Origin: Anaeropeptidivorans aminofermentans
GTDB lineage: Bacteria; Bacillota; Clostridia; Lachnospirales; UBA5962
Direction: 5' to 3'
NCBI RefSeq assembly: GCF_940670685.1
Contig: NZ_OW711693.1
Span: 3,162,001-3,226,000 of the forward strand
Length of the DNA stretch: 64,000 nt
The stretch's first letter is position 1. Each line of letters begins with the position of its first letter. This document shows, one piece after another, positions 16,330-25,298 of the stretch. The notes beneath the pieces are model-generated. The model made no database searches. It was given only the letters and a program-made list of their open reading frames with translations, and was not told where the DNA came from. The translations under genes were made by a program, and so were the position numbers.

Positions 16330-17292
16330 CTATAGACCGGCAAATCTGCAAATTTCATCAAGGGCCTCAAATGTTTTCTGGTAGGTCCTATTGATAAAGG
16401 CATGTATCATGCCCTGATAGAGCTTAAATTCCACCTTGTTTCCGCTGTCCTCAAGCTTTGCGGCATACATCAGAGCCTGGTCCAAAAGAGGGTCGCATTC
16501 GGCGGATATGAAAAGGGCTCTTGGAAGGTTTTCATGATTTTCAGCTAAGAGCGGAGAGGCATAAGGATTTTGCCTGTCTGCTAAATCAGAAAAATAATGA
16601 TGGCACATGCCCTCGTCACTATTCATATTAAGGAAATAACCGCCGTTTCCGTATCGAAGCTCTGATTTTGACCTTTCCTTCATGATAAATGTAGTGGCGG
16701 GATAGATTAAAATCTGGCTGTCTATTTTAGGGCCCTTTGCATCTCTTGCTTTAAGGGCAACTGCCGCCGCTAAGTTTCCGCCGGCACTGTCTCCGCAAAG
16801 GCTTAATTTATCTAAGTCTGCATTTAAGAGCTCTTTGTTTTGAACTGTCCATAAAAGAGCTTCATAGCAGTCGTCAAAGCCTGCAGGGAATTTATTTTCC
16901 GGCGCAAGCCTGTAATCTACGGACACAACGGCAATTTTTCCGTATTTGGCAAAATATCTGGGTACATAATCATATACGTCCAGATTATTCATGGTCCAGC
17001 CGCCGCCATGGTAAAATACCATAACAGGGAAAGGACCCTCCCCTTCCGGGTGATAAAGTCTTAAAGGAATCAAAGCGCCGTTTCTTTCCATATGTATATT
17101 TGTTGTGGGTATTTTCATTATGGGCTCGTAAATATTGCATCTTTTAATAAGCTCCGTAAGCTCCGTAACCGTTTCAAGATTTGCCCTTGCCCGCCATATG
17201 CCGGCATTTTCAAGGTCTACCATCTGAGGCTCCGGAATATTTACCTCCGGCGACACCTCTGCGTATTCTGGTTCAAAATATTTTCTATACAT
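16330..17292 (-). CDS. HSL-family alpha/beta hydrolase (esterase)
   Basis: 320 residues. Oxyanion-hole motif VFYHGGGW and nucleophile GDSAGGNLAAAVAL define the hormone-sensitive-lipase group; acid in SAECDPLLDQA and histidine in GMIHAFINR. No signal peptide. Its ATG overlaps the stop codon of the permease gene (TAATG), so it is translationally coupled to the sugar importer. This is the third esterase of the locus, strengthening the idea that the imported compound is acylated. Confidence 0.88.
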   Translation of the reverse strand: MYRKYFEPEYAEVSPEVNIPEPQMVDLENAGIWRARANLETVTELTELIKRCNIYEPIMKIPTTNIHMERNGALIPLRLYHPEGEGPFPVMVFYHGGGWTMNNLDVYDYVPRYFAKYGKIAVVSVDYRLAPENKFPAGFDDCYEALLWTVQNKELLNADLDKLSLCGDSAGGNLAAAVALKARDAKGPKIDSQILIYPATTFIMKERSKSELRYGNGGYFLNMNSDEGMCHHYFSDLADRQNPYASPLLAENHENLPRALFISAECDPLLDQALMYAAKLEDSGNKVEFKLYQGMIHAFINRTYQKTFEALDEICRFAGL

Positions 17293-18305
17293 TATTTCAC
17301 CCCCGCAAGCTCTTTTTTATTACTATTGGATCCATTGCTGTCTTTATTGTCGGATACTGACTTTTTCTTAACTGCCATATGCTGATAGCTGTCTAATATA
17401 ACAGCCCCTAAGAATATGCCGCCTCTTATAACCATCTGAGGGTATTCCCCTACGTTCATAAGGGTGAGCCCATTTGTAAGCATGGATATCAGAACAACAC
17501 CGCAGCAGGCCTTAAAGACCTTTCCTTCGCCGCCCGCCATGCTGACCCCTCCGATTACAACCGCCGTAAGAACGTTCATTTCAACCTCGTTTCCTGCAAG
17601 GGGCTGGCCGGAGCCTACCCTGCCGTACATTACAAGGCCCGCAAGACCTGCCAAAGCGCCGCTTAAAGTATAAGCAAGGATTCTGATTTTATCCGTATTG
17701 ATTCCTGAAAGCCTCGCGGCTTCGTCGTTGCTTCCTGAAGCGTAGAAATATCTTCCGAGATACGTTTTATTCAGCACAAAGGACACCACCGCTGCCACAA
17801 TGAAGAAAATTATAACCGGTATGGGAATAGGGCCTAAATAGCCTTGGCCCAGTATTTTCGATGCCTCGGGGATTCCGTAAACAGGAAGACCGCCGCAGAT
17901 AATATAGGCGATTCCCCCGATAATGGTTTTTACCGCCAAGCTTCCGATCATAGGGGATATTCTCGTTTTAACAATTGAAATCCCTGTAAGCCATCCAAGA
18001 AGTACAGACACAATTAAGGCAATAACCATGCCCCAAATCCAGTGCATGCCGTAATTGACGCATATAAGGGCTACAATAACCGTAACAATAGATACAATGG
18101 AGCCTACCGCAAGGTTTATGCCCCCTGCTATAATTACAAACATGGAACCCATGGCCGCAATGCCCAAAATAGAGGACTGCCTTAAAATAGTGATGATATT
18201 GCTGCTTTTTATAAAAGCGTTATTCCCCATGGTAAAGCCGATGCCTAAAAGTATTAAAACAAAAACTACAGAATATTCTTTTAAAATAGCGATTACCTTT
18301 TTCAT
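17292..18305 (-). CDS. Ribose-type ABC transporter permease
   Basis: 337 residues with about eight to ten membrane helices; GGINLAVGSIVSIVTV, GLAGLVMYGRVGSGQP and AVVIGGVSMAGGEGK are hallmarks of RbsC-type sugar permeases (CUT2 group). It forms the channel with the two-domain ATPase encoded upstream and the binding lipoprotein. The 203-base gap to the ATPase gene contains a CCCTTGG / CCAAGGG hairpin but no terminator-like T-run. Confidence 0.92.
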   Translation of the reverse strand: MKKVIAILKEYSVVFVLILLGIGFTMGNNAFIKSSNIITILRQSSILGIAAMGSMFVIIAGGINLAVGSIVSIVTVIVALICVNYGMHWIWGMVIALIVSVLLGWLTGISIVKTRISPMIGSLAVKTIIGGIAYIICGGLPVYGIPEASKILGQGYLGPIPIPVIIFFIVAAVVSFVLNKTYLGRYFYASGSNDEAARLSGINTDKIRILAYTLSGALAGLAGLVMYGRVGSGQPLAGNEVEMNVLTAVVIGGVSMAGGEGKVFKACCGVVLISMLTNGLTLMNVGEYPQMVIRGGIFLGAVILDSYQHMAVKKKSVSDNKDSNGSNSNKKELAGVK

Positions 18306-18508
18306 CTGTCCCGTACTCCTTCTTAAAGAATGTGGATTCGACGGAATAAAAATCCCATTGAACTCATGATACTATTTCGTATAAATTTACAGAAAAAACA
18401 CTGCCATGCATAACCTAAAGACGTGCTTAAGGTTTTATACCCATACCGTCAAAAGCCTGCCGGACTTTCCCTTGGTTTACCAAGGGCTTCGGCTTCATCA
18501 AGCTCACA

Positions 18509-19999
18509 TTAAATGGAATTCTCGCCGGAAGCGAACTGTAAAACGCTCTCCTGAGAATACGCCTCTTTTTCCAATCGGGTCATAAATTTGCCTTCATAAA
18601 GAATCAGCATTCTGTCTGTAAGGCCCAGTATTTCTTCCATTTCAGAAGAAATTACGATGATACCGATGCCCGATTCCGCAAGGGTATTAATAAGCTTATA
18701 AATCTCCTGCTTTGCCCCTACGTCTATTCCTCTTGTCGGCTCATCGAGAATCAATATTTTAGAATCACTGGCAAGCCATTTCCCGAGAACCACCTTCTGC
18801 TGGTTTCCGCCTGAAAGATTTCCCACAAGCTGCTCTGCACTTGGGGTACGGATACTAAGCTCTTTAATTTCTTTATCTACGTAAAATTTTTCTTTTTTAA
18901 TATTTACGATACTCATATTGGAGATACGCTTTAATATGGGTAACGTAATATTCTTACTAATAGGCATACGCAAAAGAACACCGTGATTTTTCCTGTCCTC
19001 CGCCACAAGGCCTATGCCGTAATTTACTGCGTCTCTGGGAGAGTTAATATGGGCTTTTTCGCCGTTTATATAGATTTCTCCTCCGGTTTTTTTATCGGCT
19101 CCGAATATGAGCCTTGCAAGCTCTGTCCTTCCTGCCCCTACAAGGCCTGCAAAACCTAATATTTCTCCTTCTTTTAGGGAAAAGGATATGGGCGCTACAT
19201 CATCGCTTTGAAGGTTTTTAACCTCAAGGAGGGTTTTGCCATATTTTTTATTTCTCGCGGGAAAGGTATCCTTAAGCTCACGGCCTACCATGTAATATAT
19301 CAGGTCGGATTTGCTTAATTCATTTGTATCTTTTGTTATGATTACCTCTCCGTCGCGCATTACCGTTACCCTGTCGGAAATCCTGTAAAGCTCGTCAAGG
19401 CGGTGGGATATGTATATGATGGAAACCCCTCTTGATTTAAGGTCCTTAATGATATCCATGAGAATATCAACTTCGTCGTCTGTAAGGGGCGCCGTGGGCT
19501 CGTCCATAATAATAAGCTTCGCGTTTTTAGCTATGGCTTTTCCTATTTCCACAAGCTGCTTATAAGCTACCGTAAGGTTTCTTACAAGTTCCTTAGGATT
19601 AATATTCAGATGAAAATTATTTAAAATCTCCTGCGTATTTTTATAAAGGGCATGATGGTCCATAATAAACCCCTGATTGACCTTCTGACCCATAAATATA
19701 TTTTCTGCAACGTTAAGCGCAGGGGCCAGTGTAAATTCCTGATAAATGGCGGCAATCCCAACCTCCTGAGAAAGGGCCGGGGTCATAGACTGATAGCTTA
19801 CCCCTTCAAAAATCATCTCACCCTCATCCGGCTTTATGGCTCCCGTAACCGCTTTTATTAATGTGGATTTCCCTGCTCCGTTTTCTCCTATGAGCGCGTG
19901 GACCTCACCTCTTCTTACATTAAAAGAAACGTTATTAAGCGCGACTACGCCGGGATATCTTTTTGTTATCCCTTTAATTGTTAAAATATCTGAGTTCAT
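18509..19999 (-). CDS. Ribose-type ABC transporter ATPase with two ATP-binding domains
   Basis: 496 residues, typical RbsA/MglA layout. First domain Walker A GENGAGKST with a degenerate signature LTVAYKQLVEIGKAI; second domain has an unusual P-loop position VGAGRTELARLIFG and a full signature LSGGNQQKVVLGKWL followed by LDEPTRGIDVGAK. ATG at 19999 is chosen; GTG at 20008 is an alternative. Energises import of a pentose, hexose or polyol together with the flanking permease and binding protein. Confidence 0.92.
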   Translation of the reverse strand: MNSDILTIKGITKRYPGVVALNNVSFNVRRGEVHALIGENGAGKSTLIKAVTGAIKPDEGEMIFEGVSYQSMTPALSQEVGIAAIYQEFTLAPALNVAENIFMGQKVNQGFIMDHHALYKNTQEILNNFHLNINPKELVRNLTVAYKQLVEIGKAIAKNAKLIIMDEPTAPLTDDEVDILMDIIKDLKSRGVSIIYISHRLDELYRISDRVTVMRDGEVIITKDTNELSKSDLIYYMVGRELKDTFPARNKKYGKTLLEVKNLQSDDVAPISFSLKEGEILGFAGLVGAGRTELARLIFGADKKTGGEIYINGEKAHINSPRDAVNYGIGLVAEDRKNHGVLLRMPISKNITLPILKRISNMSIVNIKKEKFYVDKEIKELSIRTPSAEQLVGNLSGGNQQKVVLGKWLASDSKILILDEPTRGIDVGAKQEIYKLINTLAESGIGIIVISSEMEEILGLTDRMLILYEGKFMTRLEKEAYSQESVLQFASGENSI

Positions 20000-20175
20000 A
20001 TTCCTCACCGCCCTGAATTCTTTTTGTTTCTAAAGCAATTCTTCAATAAATAAATTAAATTTATTTACGCAAAGGCTTCCTGCCCTTTCTGTATTATTTC
20101 CTCTAAAGTTTCTTTGGTATAATTCATCAGGGGCTGCAATCCTGTCAAGAAAAACCGCAAGCCTTTGCTTTTTAG

Positions 20176-20222
20176 TTATACTTGAATAAAAGTAAAACAG
20201 TAGCATTGTAAATTTGCGATTT
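20176..20222. repeat. F2 repeat fragment
   Basis: TATACTTGAATAAAAGTAAA followed by ACAGTAGCATTGTAAATTTG: left part of F2 only. Confidence 0.55.
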
Positions 20223-20279
20223 TTCTTAACATAAGCCTATAAAATAAAATTCGACTTTTTCTCTCAATCTATAAGACAG

Positions 20280-20307
20280 TTTCCCATGGTTTTAACGCCA
20301 TGGGAAA
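20280..20307. other. Intercistronic hairpin in the sugar ABC operon
   Basis: Perfect 10-bp stem TTTCCCATGG / CCATGGGAAA with an eight-base loop, no T-run on either strand. It sits just after the binding-protein gene and may protect that part of the mRNA or reduce read-through, as is common after binding-protein genes. With the F2 fragment it accounts for much of the 20000-20355 gap. Confidence 0.6.
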
Positions 20308-20355
20308 ACGCGCCTTATAAAAAATAAAGTTAAGATGAACTTATTAACTATTGAA

Positions 20356-21375
20356 TTATTTTATGTATTCCTGAACGTTTGCAGAGGTAATCAGCTCTGT
20401 AGGTCCGTAGAACTCTCCGCCGCCTTTGCTCTGGGCAAGGTCTATGGCGATTTCCATAAAATCAGGAGCAAGAGCAATAAGCTTCGTCGTAATGGTTCCC
20501 CTGTAAATTCCGCCTTCAGCTATGGCATTAAGGCCGTCATTGGTAGCGTCGCAGCCGAATATGCCAACCTTGTCGCCGCCGTAGTTTGCAGCTTTAAAGG
20601 CTTCATAAACGCCGAGACAGCCGCCGTCATTAATGCCTACAACTAAATTAAGTTCTTTTCCTGATTGAAGGAAGTTTTCGCCTGCCGTAACGCCGTTGGC
20701 CGCGTTTCCGCCGACACCTTCCATAATGAATTCTACATTCGGTGCAAGCTCTTTTAATGCATCTTTATAGCCTTGCTCTCTTTCAACAAGGAAATTGGCA
20801 GAAGGGTAGTTGCAGGAAGCCGCATATACCGTTTCATCGGATTTAAAAGTCGCATTAACCCATTCAGCGGCATTCTTTCCTATGGCGTATCCCAAATCAT
20901 AGTTTTTCCAGCCGAAATAGGCATCTGCGCCGTCAACATTCGTATCATATGCAAAGAATTTAACGCCGGCAGCCTGTGCTTCCTTCATAACGGAAGCCAT
21001 GGCAGGTCCGTCCTGAACGTGGCAGATAATGGTGTCGACTCCTGTGGAAATATAGTTTTCTATTGCTGAAATCTTAGCGGCTGTATCTACGGAAGGTTTA
21101 TAAAGAAAATTTATGCCTTTATCCTTTGCATAAGCTTCCATTGCCTCTACCTGCATGGCAAATATTTCGTTTCCAAGGTCTGAGCATACATAAGCTACCG
21201 TAATGTCTGAGAGTTCTTTTGCTGCCGGTTCTCCGGCTTCTTCTTTTTTTTCTTCTTCTTTCTTCTCTTCTGAAGCAGGCGGTGGTGCTTCTTCTTTCTT
21301 TGCGGACCCGTCGCCGCAGCCTGCAAGCGACCCAAGCATTACTGCCGATAATAAAAGAGCCATCAGCTTCTTCAT
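20356..21375 (-). CDS. Ribose-type sugar-binding lipoprotein
   Basis: 339 residues. Lipoprotein signal ending in lipobox LAGC (cysteine near residue 20), a Lys/Glu-rich linker to about residue 55, then a type I periplasmic-binding fold with VAYVCSDLGNEIFAMQ, AYDTNVDGADAYFGW, VVGINDGGCLGVYEA and GCDATNDGLNAI. It captures a sugar or polyol outside the membrane and delivers it to the permease. Specificity cannot be read from the motifs. The 346-base upstream gap contains an F2 copy and TTGACA at about 21437-21442 on the minus strand, so it may have its own promoter. Confidence 0.92.
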   Translation of the reverse strand: MKKLMALLLSAVMLGSLAGCGDGSAKKEEAPPPASEEKKEEEKKEEAGEPAAKELSDITVAYVCSDLGNEIFAMQVEAMEAYAKDKGINFLYKPSVDTAAKISAIENYISTGVDTIICHVQDGPAMASVMKEAQAAGVKFFAYDTNVDGADAYFGWKNYDLGYAIGKNAAEWVNATFKSDETVYAASCNYPSANFLVEREQGYKDALKELAPNVEFIMEGVGGNAANGVTAGENFLQSGKELNLVVGINDGGCLGVYEAFKAANYGGDKVGIFGCDATNDGLNAIAEGGIYRGTITTKLIALAPDFMEIAIDLAQSKGGGEFYGPTELITSANVQEYIK

Positions 21376-21436
21376 CTTAAATTTCCCCTTTTCCGTTTAA
21401 TATTTATTGTTTTATATTTGATTAAATAAATAATAT

Positions 21437-21515
21437 TGTTGTCAATTTGCTTTTCCTTGATTTTATGCCTTTTGGGAGCCTATACTTCCTGCGGAAGAAA
21501 AGTAAATTTACTCTA
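21437..21515. repeat. F2 repeat copy
   Basis: TTGTCAATTTGCTTTTCCTT then ATTTTATGCC and CTGCGGAAGAAAAGTAAATT: the F2 hairpin arms AATTTGCTTTTCC / GGAAGAAAAGTAAATT. A second right-end piece follows at about 21540-21566. Confidence 0.65.
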
Positions 21516-21721
21516 AGCCGTCTCAATCCAAAAATTTTCCTTGGTATAAATGTAAATTGACTATAGAGTAAAAACACTTTAAAAAATTCTGTGCCACTCT
21601 AATTTCGCTTTATTTTACACTGTATACGTCTGTATTTATAATCTGAATAAAGTAAATTGACCATAGCAACATACCAAATCAAATGGATTCGGTATCAATT
21701 TTAAATAAAATTCTTATAATT

Positions 21722-22771
21722 CTAAGATTTAATCTTTATAACTGCCTTTACAATGTTCTCCTTGTCTGAAACACAGGAATCCATGGCATTTTGTATATCA
21801 TCGAATTGAAAAACATTGCTTACAATGCTCTTTAAATCAATCTTTCCTTCGGCAACGGCTTCGATTGCCATAGGATAAATATTTCTATAGCGAAAAACCG
21901 TTTTAAAGGTGAGCTCCTTATCCAAAGCAAGGCTCATAGGCAGTGTCATTTCTCCGGTTTTACTATAGCCTACAAGAACGATATCAGAGCCTTTTTTAGC
22001 CATTTCAATGGCCTGCCTTGTGGTAATTTCTGTTCCTGCCGTTTCTATAAATAAATCGCAGCCATTGCCGCTTGTTATTTCCATTATCTCCTTAACAGGG
22101 TCTTTATGCTTTGCATTAATAATCCCTGCGGCTCCAAGCTCCATTGCCTTTTCAAGCCTTTTCTCAACAATGTCTATAACATATACCTTAGATACCCCCC
22201 TTGCCTTTAAAGCAAGCATGGAAACAAGGCCTATACAGCCTGCACCGCTTACTACGGCAAGCTGTCCTGTATGGGCATCTCCCTGATTGGCAGCATGGAA
22301 GCCTACGGCTAAAGGCTCTATGAGGGCGCCTTCCATCGTATCCATATTTTCAGGAAGCTTAAAGCAAAGGCCTGCCTCATGAGCTGCATATTCCTGAAAT
22401 ACGCCGTCAACAGGAGGCGTCGCAAAGAAAATTACATCAGGGCAGAGATTATACCTTCCGGATTTGCAAAATTCACAATGGCCGCAGGTTTTTCCCGGCT
22501 CAAGGGCAACCTTATCTCCCGGCTTTAAATGCTTTACTTTAGCGCCTGTTTTAACTACTGTTCCGCCGGCTTCATGGCCAAGGACAAAGGGCGGTTCAAC
22601 AATATACTTTCCTATACTGCCTGTTTCATAATAATGCAGGTCCGAACCGCAAACGCCTACATACTCAAGCTCTACCAGAACCTCATCGTCTTTCGGCTCA
22701 GGAACAGGCCTTTCAATAAAGCCCATTTTGCCTATGCCTTCCATAACGGCAACCTTCATTTTTTTCTCCAC
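21722..22771 (-). CDS. Zinc-dependent polyol dehydrogenase (iditol/xylitol type)
   Basis: 349 residues. MDR family: CGVCGSDLHYYETGSIG is the classical sorbitol/xylitol dehydrogenase start, then GHEAGGTV, structural cysteines CGHCEFCKSGRYNLC and the Rossmann motif VVSGAGCIGLVSM. It oxidises a polyol to the ketose, which the PfkB kinase could then phosphorylate. GTG at 22771 is preferred because AAGGAGG lies nine bases upstream; ATG at 22777 is only three bases from that site. First gene of the leftward series, directly behind the LacI operator, so it should be the most tightly controlled. Confidence 0.88.
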   Translation of the reverse strand: MEKKMKVAVMEGIGKMGFIERPVPEPKDDEVLVELEYVGVCGSDLHYYETGSIGKYIVEPPFVLGHEAGGTVVKTGAKVKHLKPGDKVALEPGKTCGHCEFCKSGRYNLCPDVIFFATPPVDGVFQEYAAHEAGLCFKLPENMDTMEGALIEPLAVGFHAANQGDAHTGQLAVVSGAGCIGLVSMLALKARGVSKVYVIDIVEKRLEKAMELGAAGIINAKHKDPVKEIMEITSGNGCDLFIETAGTEITTRQAIEMAKKGSDIVLVGYSKTGEMTLPMSLALDKELTFKTVFRYRNIYPMAIEAVAEGKIDLKSIVSNVFQFDDIQNAMDSCVSDKENIVKAVIKIKS

Positions 22772-22852
22772 CGGCATCAACCTCCTTAAATACAATAATC
22801 AATTCTTACAAAAGACTACTTTTTGTTGAAATTAACAGATATTAAGGGTCTT

Positions 22853-22872
22853 AAACGTTTACGTAAACGTTT
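22853..22872. promoter_or_regulatory. LacI-family operator, perfect 20-bp palindrome
   Basis: AAACGTTTACGTAAACGTTT is its own exact complement and has the central CG and AAACG half-sites typical of LacI-type operators. It overlaps the expected transcription start of the dehydrogenase gene. Confidence 0.85.
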
Positions 22873-22885
22873 TCTACTTTTTAAT

Positions 22886-22914
22886 AGAATAGCTTTATAA
22901 GCTTTCTATGTCAA
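22886..22914 (-). promoter_or_regulatory. Promoter of the polyol catabolic operon
   Basis: Minus strand TTGACA (22909-22914), 17-base spacer, TATTCT (22886-22891). The operator at 22853-22872 begins 13 bases further on, an ideal place for repression. Confidence 0.75.
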
Positions 22915-23063
22915 TTGTTATATATTTATAAATAAAATTTTCAGCCTTTATGCAATTTACCCAGTTGACCCTTTAAGAACATTTGATATAATTAAAATAT
23001 TGACAATGACTTTCGGCTTATAGTATTCTATTTATAGTTGCATTTAAATAAATATAGCCTTAG

Positions 23064-23077
23064 AAAAACGTTTACCT
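23064..23077. promoter_or_regulatory. Second, half-matched LacI-type site
   Basis: AAAACGTTTACCTT keeps the AAACGTTTAC half of the operator 42 bases ahead of the lacI-type gene; may allow looping or autoregulation. Confidence 0.45.
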
Positions 23078-23118
23078 TAAAGTGTTAAGCAAGATTTTAC
23101 GCTTATATAGAGAAAGTA

Positions 23119-24114
23119 GTGAAAAAGATGTCAAAGGCAAATATGCGTGATGTTGCAGAACATGCCAAAGTTTCTGTGGCCACAGTGAGCCATGTAATAA
23201 ACAATACCCGTTTTGTAGCTGATGAAACTAAAAAAAGGGTTTTAAAAAGCATCGAAGAACTGGATTATATCCCCGATGCCATGGCCCGTATATTCAAAAC
23301 AGGAAAGAAAAACCTCATAGGCTTTGTGGTACCGGATATTGCAAACGCCTTTTTTGCAACCATCATAGAAGAAATTGAAAACGTAATAAGCACGCAGAAC
23401 TACCGCCTTATCGTAGTAAACACAAAGGAAACCGAGTCCCGGGAGGCGGAGCATATCAGGGCTCTTTCCAGCGGAATTGTGGACGGGCTGATTATTGCAA
23501 GCACAATGAAGGATTTCGACCAGATAAAATCCGCTCTTTCAACAGATATTCCTCTTGTTTTTATAGACAGGGAACTGCCCGGCTGCAATTGCGATACCAT
23601 CACCATATCCAATTATGATTCCATATTTCAGGGGATACAGACCTTAGTTATGAGCGGCCACACAAAAATCGGCTATATTGCAGGCCTTATGCGTCTTTCT
23701 ACTACCGAGGAAAGGCTTTCAGCCTATAAAGATGCCATGAAGCATTTTGGCCTGCCTTTAGAAGAGAATTTTATACAATACGGCGATTCTATGAGCCAAA
23801 GCGCCATACCCAGCCTTTTGAAGCTCCTTGATATGAAATGCACAGCTGTAATAGCATCGAATAATGTCATGTCTGACGACGTTATTTATTATCTTTCCGA
23901 TAAGGATATAAAAATAGGAAAAGACCTTGAAATAATCGGCTATAACGACACAGGCCATGAAAATTACCAAATGCGGAAGGTCCATATGGTAAGCCAGCCT
24001 GTAAAGGAAATGGGAAGGCTTGCAGGAAAGCAGATATTAAAAAGAATCTGCCTGCTTGAGGATTCTCCTAAGAATATTATTCTTCAATCTGCCTTTGTGC
24101 CAAGAAATAATTAA
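23119..24114 (+). CDS. LacI-family transcriptional regulator
   Basis: 331 residues. N-terminal helix-turn-helix MRDVAEHAKVSVATVSHVIN with hinge helix DAMARIFKTGK, followed by the sugar-binding fold (IGFVVPDIANAFFATII, GYIAGLMRLSTTEERL, IIGYNDTGHENY). Divergent from the polyol dehydrogenase and separated by the palindromic operator, so it is the probable local repressor, released by the imported sugar or a metabolite. Start is uncertain: GTG 23119 or ATG 23128, both with only a weak GAGAAAG site. Confidence 0.92.
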   Translation: MKKMSKANMRDVAEHAKVSVATVSHVINNTRFVADETKKRVLKSIEELDYIPDAMARIFKTGKKNLIGFVVPDIANAFFATIIEEIENVISTQNYRLIVVNTKETESREAEHIRALSSGIVDGLIIASTMKDFDQIKSALSTDIPLVFIDRELPGCNCDTITISNYDSIFQGIQTLVMSGHTKIGYIAGLMRLSTTEERLSAYKDAMKHFGLPLEENFIQYGDSMSQSAIPSLLKLLDMKCTAVIASNNVMSDDVIYYLSDKDIKIGKDLEIIGYNDTGHENYQMRKVHMVSQPVKEMGRLAGKQILKRICLLEDSPKNIILQSAFVPRNN

Positions 24115-24169
24115 GCTCTGTTCAGCCTTTTTATAAAAAAGTATAATGGTTTCATTGGTAAAATCTACT

Positions 24170-24565
24170 AGGGTGTGTCTGAAAATAGTCAAACCGACAA
24201 GAATATATTGATAAGCTTTAAAACATATAAAGTATTACGTATATTCGGGTAGAACCGGAAAGAAGTTCGGATGTTAAGCAGAATGCTAAAGACATTCTGC
24301 TTAGGTTTTTGTGAAGCCAAAGTTCTGAGAAGAAAAACACAGAAATAGCATATCCTACACTTTATCATAGCGCTAAAGTGCAGCTGCAGGTTTGCTCTAG
24401 AGAAAGCCTGCACGGCACATTTCGAGTATTTCCGATGAAGACGTCACGCTTTTATGGCGGAATAGACTAGGCTTTGGCCTTTTCATTTACGCCCTAATCC
24501 ATGGCATAAATGAAATTAAGATTACAATAAATTCAAACCGTCACTTACCAAGCTCACAGGGAATC
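24170..24565. other. Unassigned intergenic segment with hairpins
   Basis: No convincing gene. Begins GGGTGTGTCTGAAAATAGTC, which looks like an insertion-sequence end, contains a perfect TAAGCAGAATG / CATTCTGCTTA stem (about 24274-24302) and a TGCAGGTTT / AAAGCCTGCA stem (about 24382-24410). May be a relic of a mobile element or a structured RNA. Confidence 0.35.
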
Positions 24566-24575
24566 TTCCCATATT

Positions 24576-24707
24576 TATAGTAAGTTTAAGATTAACAATA
24601 ACAAAATCCTATATTTACTTTGGCTCAACAATGTACCGTTCCCGAAGGAAATCTGTGTTTTGATTCTATGGTGAATCAGTTTTTCCTTTTTTATATGAAA
24701 TTTACTA
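24576..24707. repeat. F1 repeat copy 10
   Basis: 132 bp, TATAGTAAGTTT to AAATTTACTAT, centre TGGCTCAACAATGTACCG. Confidence 0.85.
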
Positions 24708-24750
24708 TTTATCCTATTTTTGAGTGAGCGCCTTTTTTTCCATAACTTAT

Positions 24751-24785
24751 AAAAAAGCTTCAGGCTTTAAATCCTGAAGCTTTTT
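24751..24785. terminator. Bidirectional terminator
   Basis: AAAAAGCTTCAGG / CCTGAAGCTTTTT stem; it ends the selenoprotein gene on the minus strand, whose stop codon is at 24789. Confidence 0.85.
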
Positions 24786-24788
24786 AAA

Positions 24789-25076
24789 CTATCTAATATG
24801 AAGACCGTTTGCCTTTATAAAATCTGATAAATCTTCCTTATCCTTCACAAGGCGTACTTTGCCGTCTACCTTTACGGCGGGAATGCCTACTCTGCCTGTT
24901 TCTCTGACTTCCTCATAGCCTTCGTTAAAATCCCTTATGGCTAAATATTCTTTAAGAAAGTCTAAATTTGACGTTATATCAACGTAAGTATACTCAACAT
25001 TATTTTCCGAAAGAGCCTCTTTCGCACCTACGCAGCTTCCTCAGTGAGCGCTGCCGTAAAGAATTACTTTATCCAT
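24789..25076 (-). CDS. Selenocysteine-containing glutaredoxin-like protein (in-frame UGA)
   Basis: Small redox protein of 95 residues if TGA at 25041-25043 is read as selenocysteine. It begins MDKVILYGSAHUGSCVGAKE: a beta strand followed by the active-site motif UxxC (U12, C15), as in glutaredoxins, then NVEYTYVDIT and the cis-proline segment TGRVGIPAVKVDG. The frame stays open and protein-like on both sides of the TGA, GAGGT lies seven bases before the ATG, and a bacterial SECIS-like hairpin starts 16 bases after the TGA. Sec in place of the first cysteine is known in clostridial glutaredoxin-like proteins. The alternative, a nonsense mutation, would not explain the hairpin. Ordinary gene calling would miss it. 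Confidence 0.85.
25008..25024 (-). promoter_or_regulatory. Putative bSECIS element
   Basis: On the mRNA, CGAAAGA and TCTTTCG form a perfect 7-bp stem with loop GGC. The stem begins 17 bases and the loop 24 bases after the UGA, with G at the loop's first position, as expected for SelB binding. Confidence 0.75.
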
Positions 25077-25298
25077 ATTATCTACCTCACTATCATTAAA
25101 AATCCGTATTCAGTTATAAAAATATTGCTTTAAGAAAAAATCAGTTTCACTGCAAATATGGCAGCTTCTTTCTCTTTATCTAATTATTATCGAAATCTGG
25201 ATTTAAGTCAACAGAATTAATAAGAAAATTTTATTTATATGGCATATTTATATTAATTTTATTTATACTTATCTGTATATTCTTGTTTTACCAGAAAA

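Noticed and set aside
24189-24413. 74-residue leftward open frame
   Set aside because: No ribosome site, atypical composition, and it crosses hairpins of a probable mobile-element relic.
25041-25043. TGA read as a nonsense mutation or frameshift in a glutaredoxin gene
   Set aside because: The frame is intact on both sides, the codon falls exactly on the catalytic position and a SECIS-like hairpin follows at the right distance.
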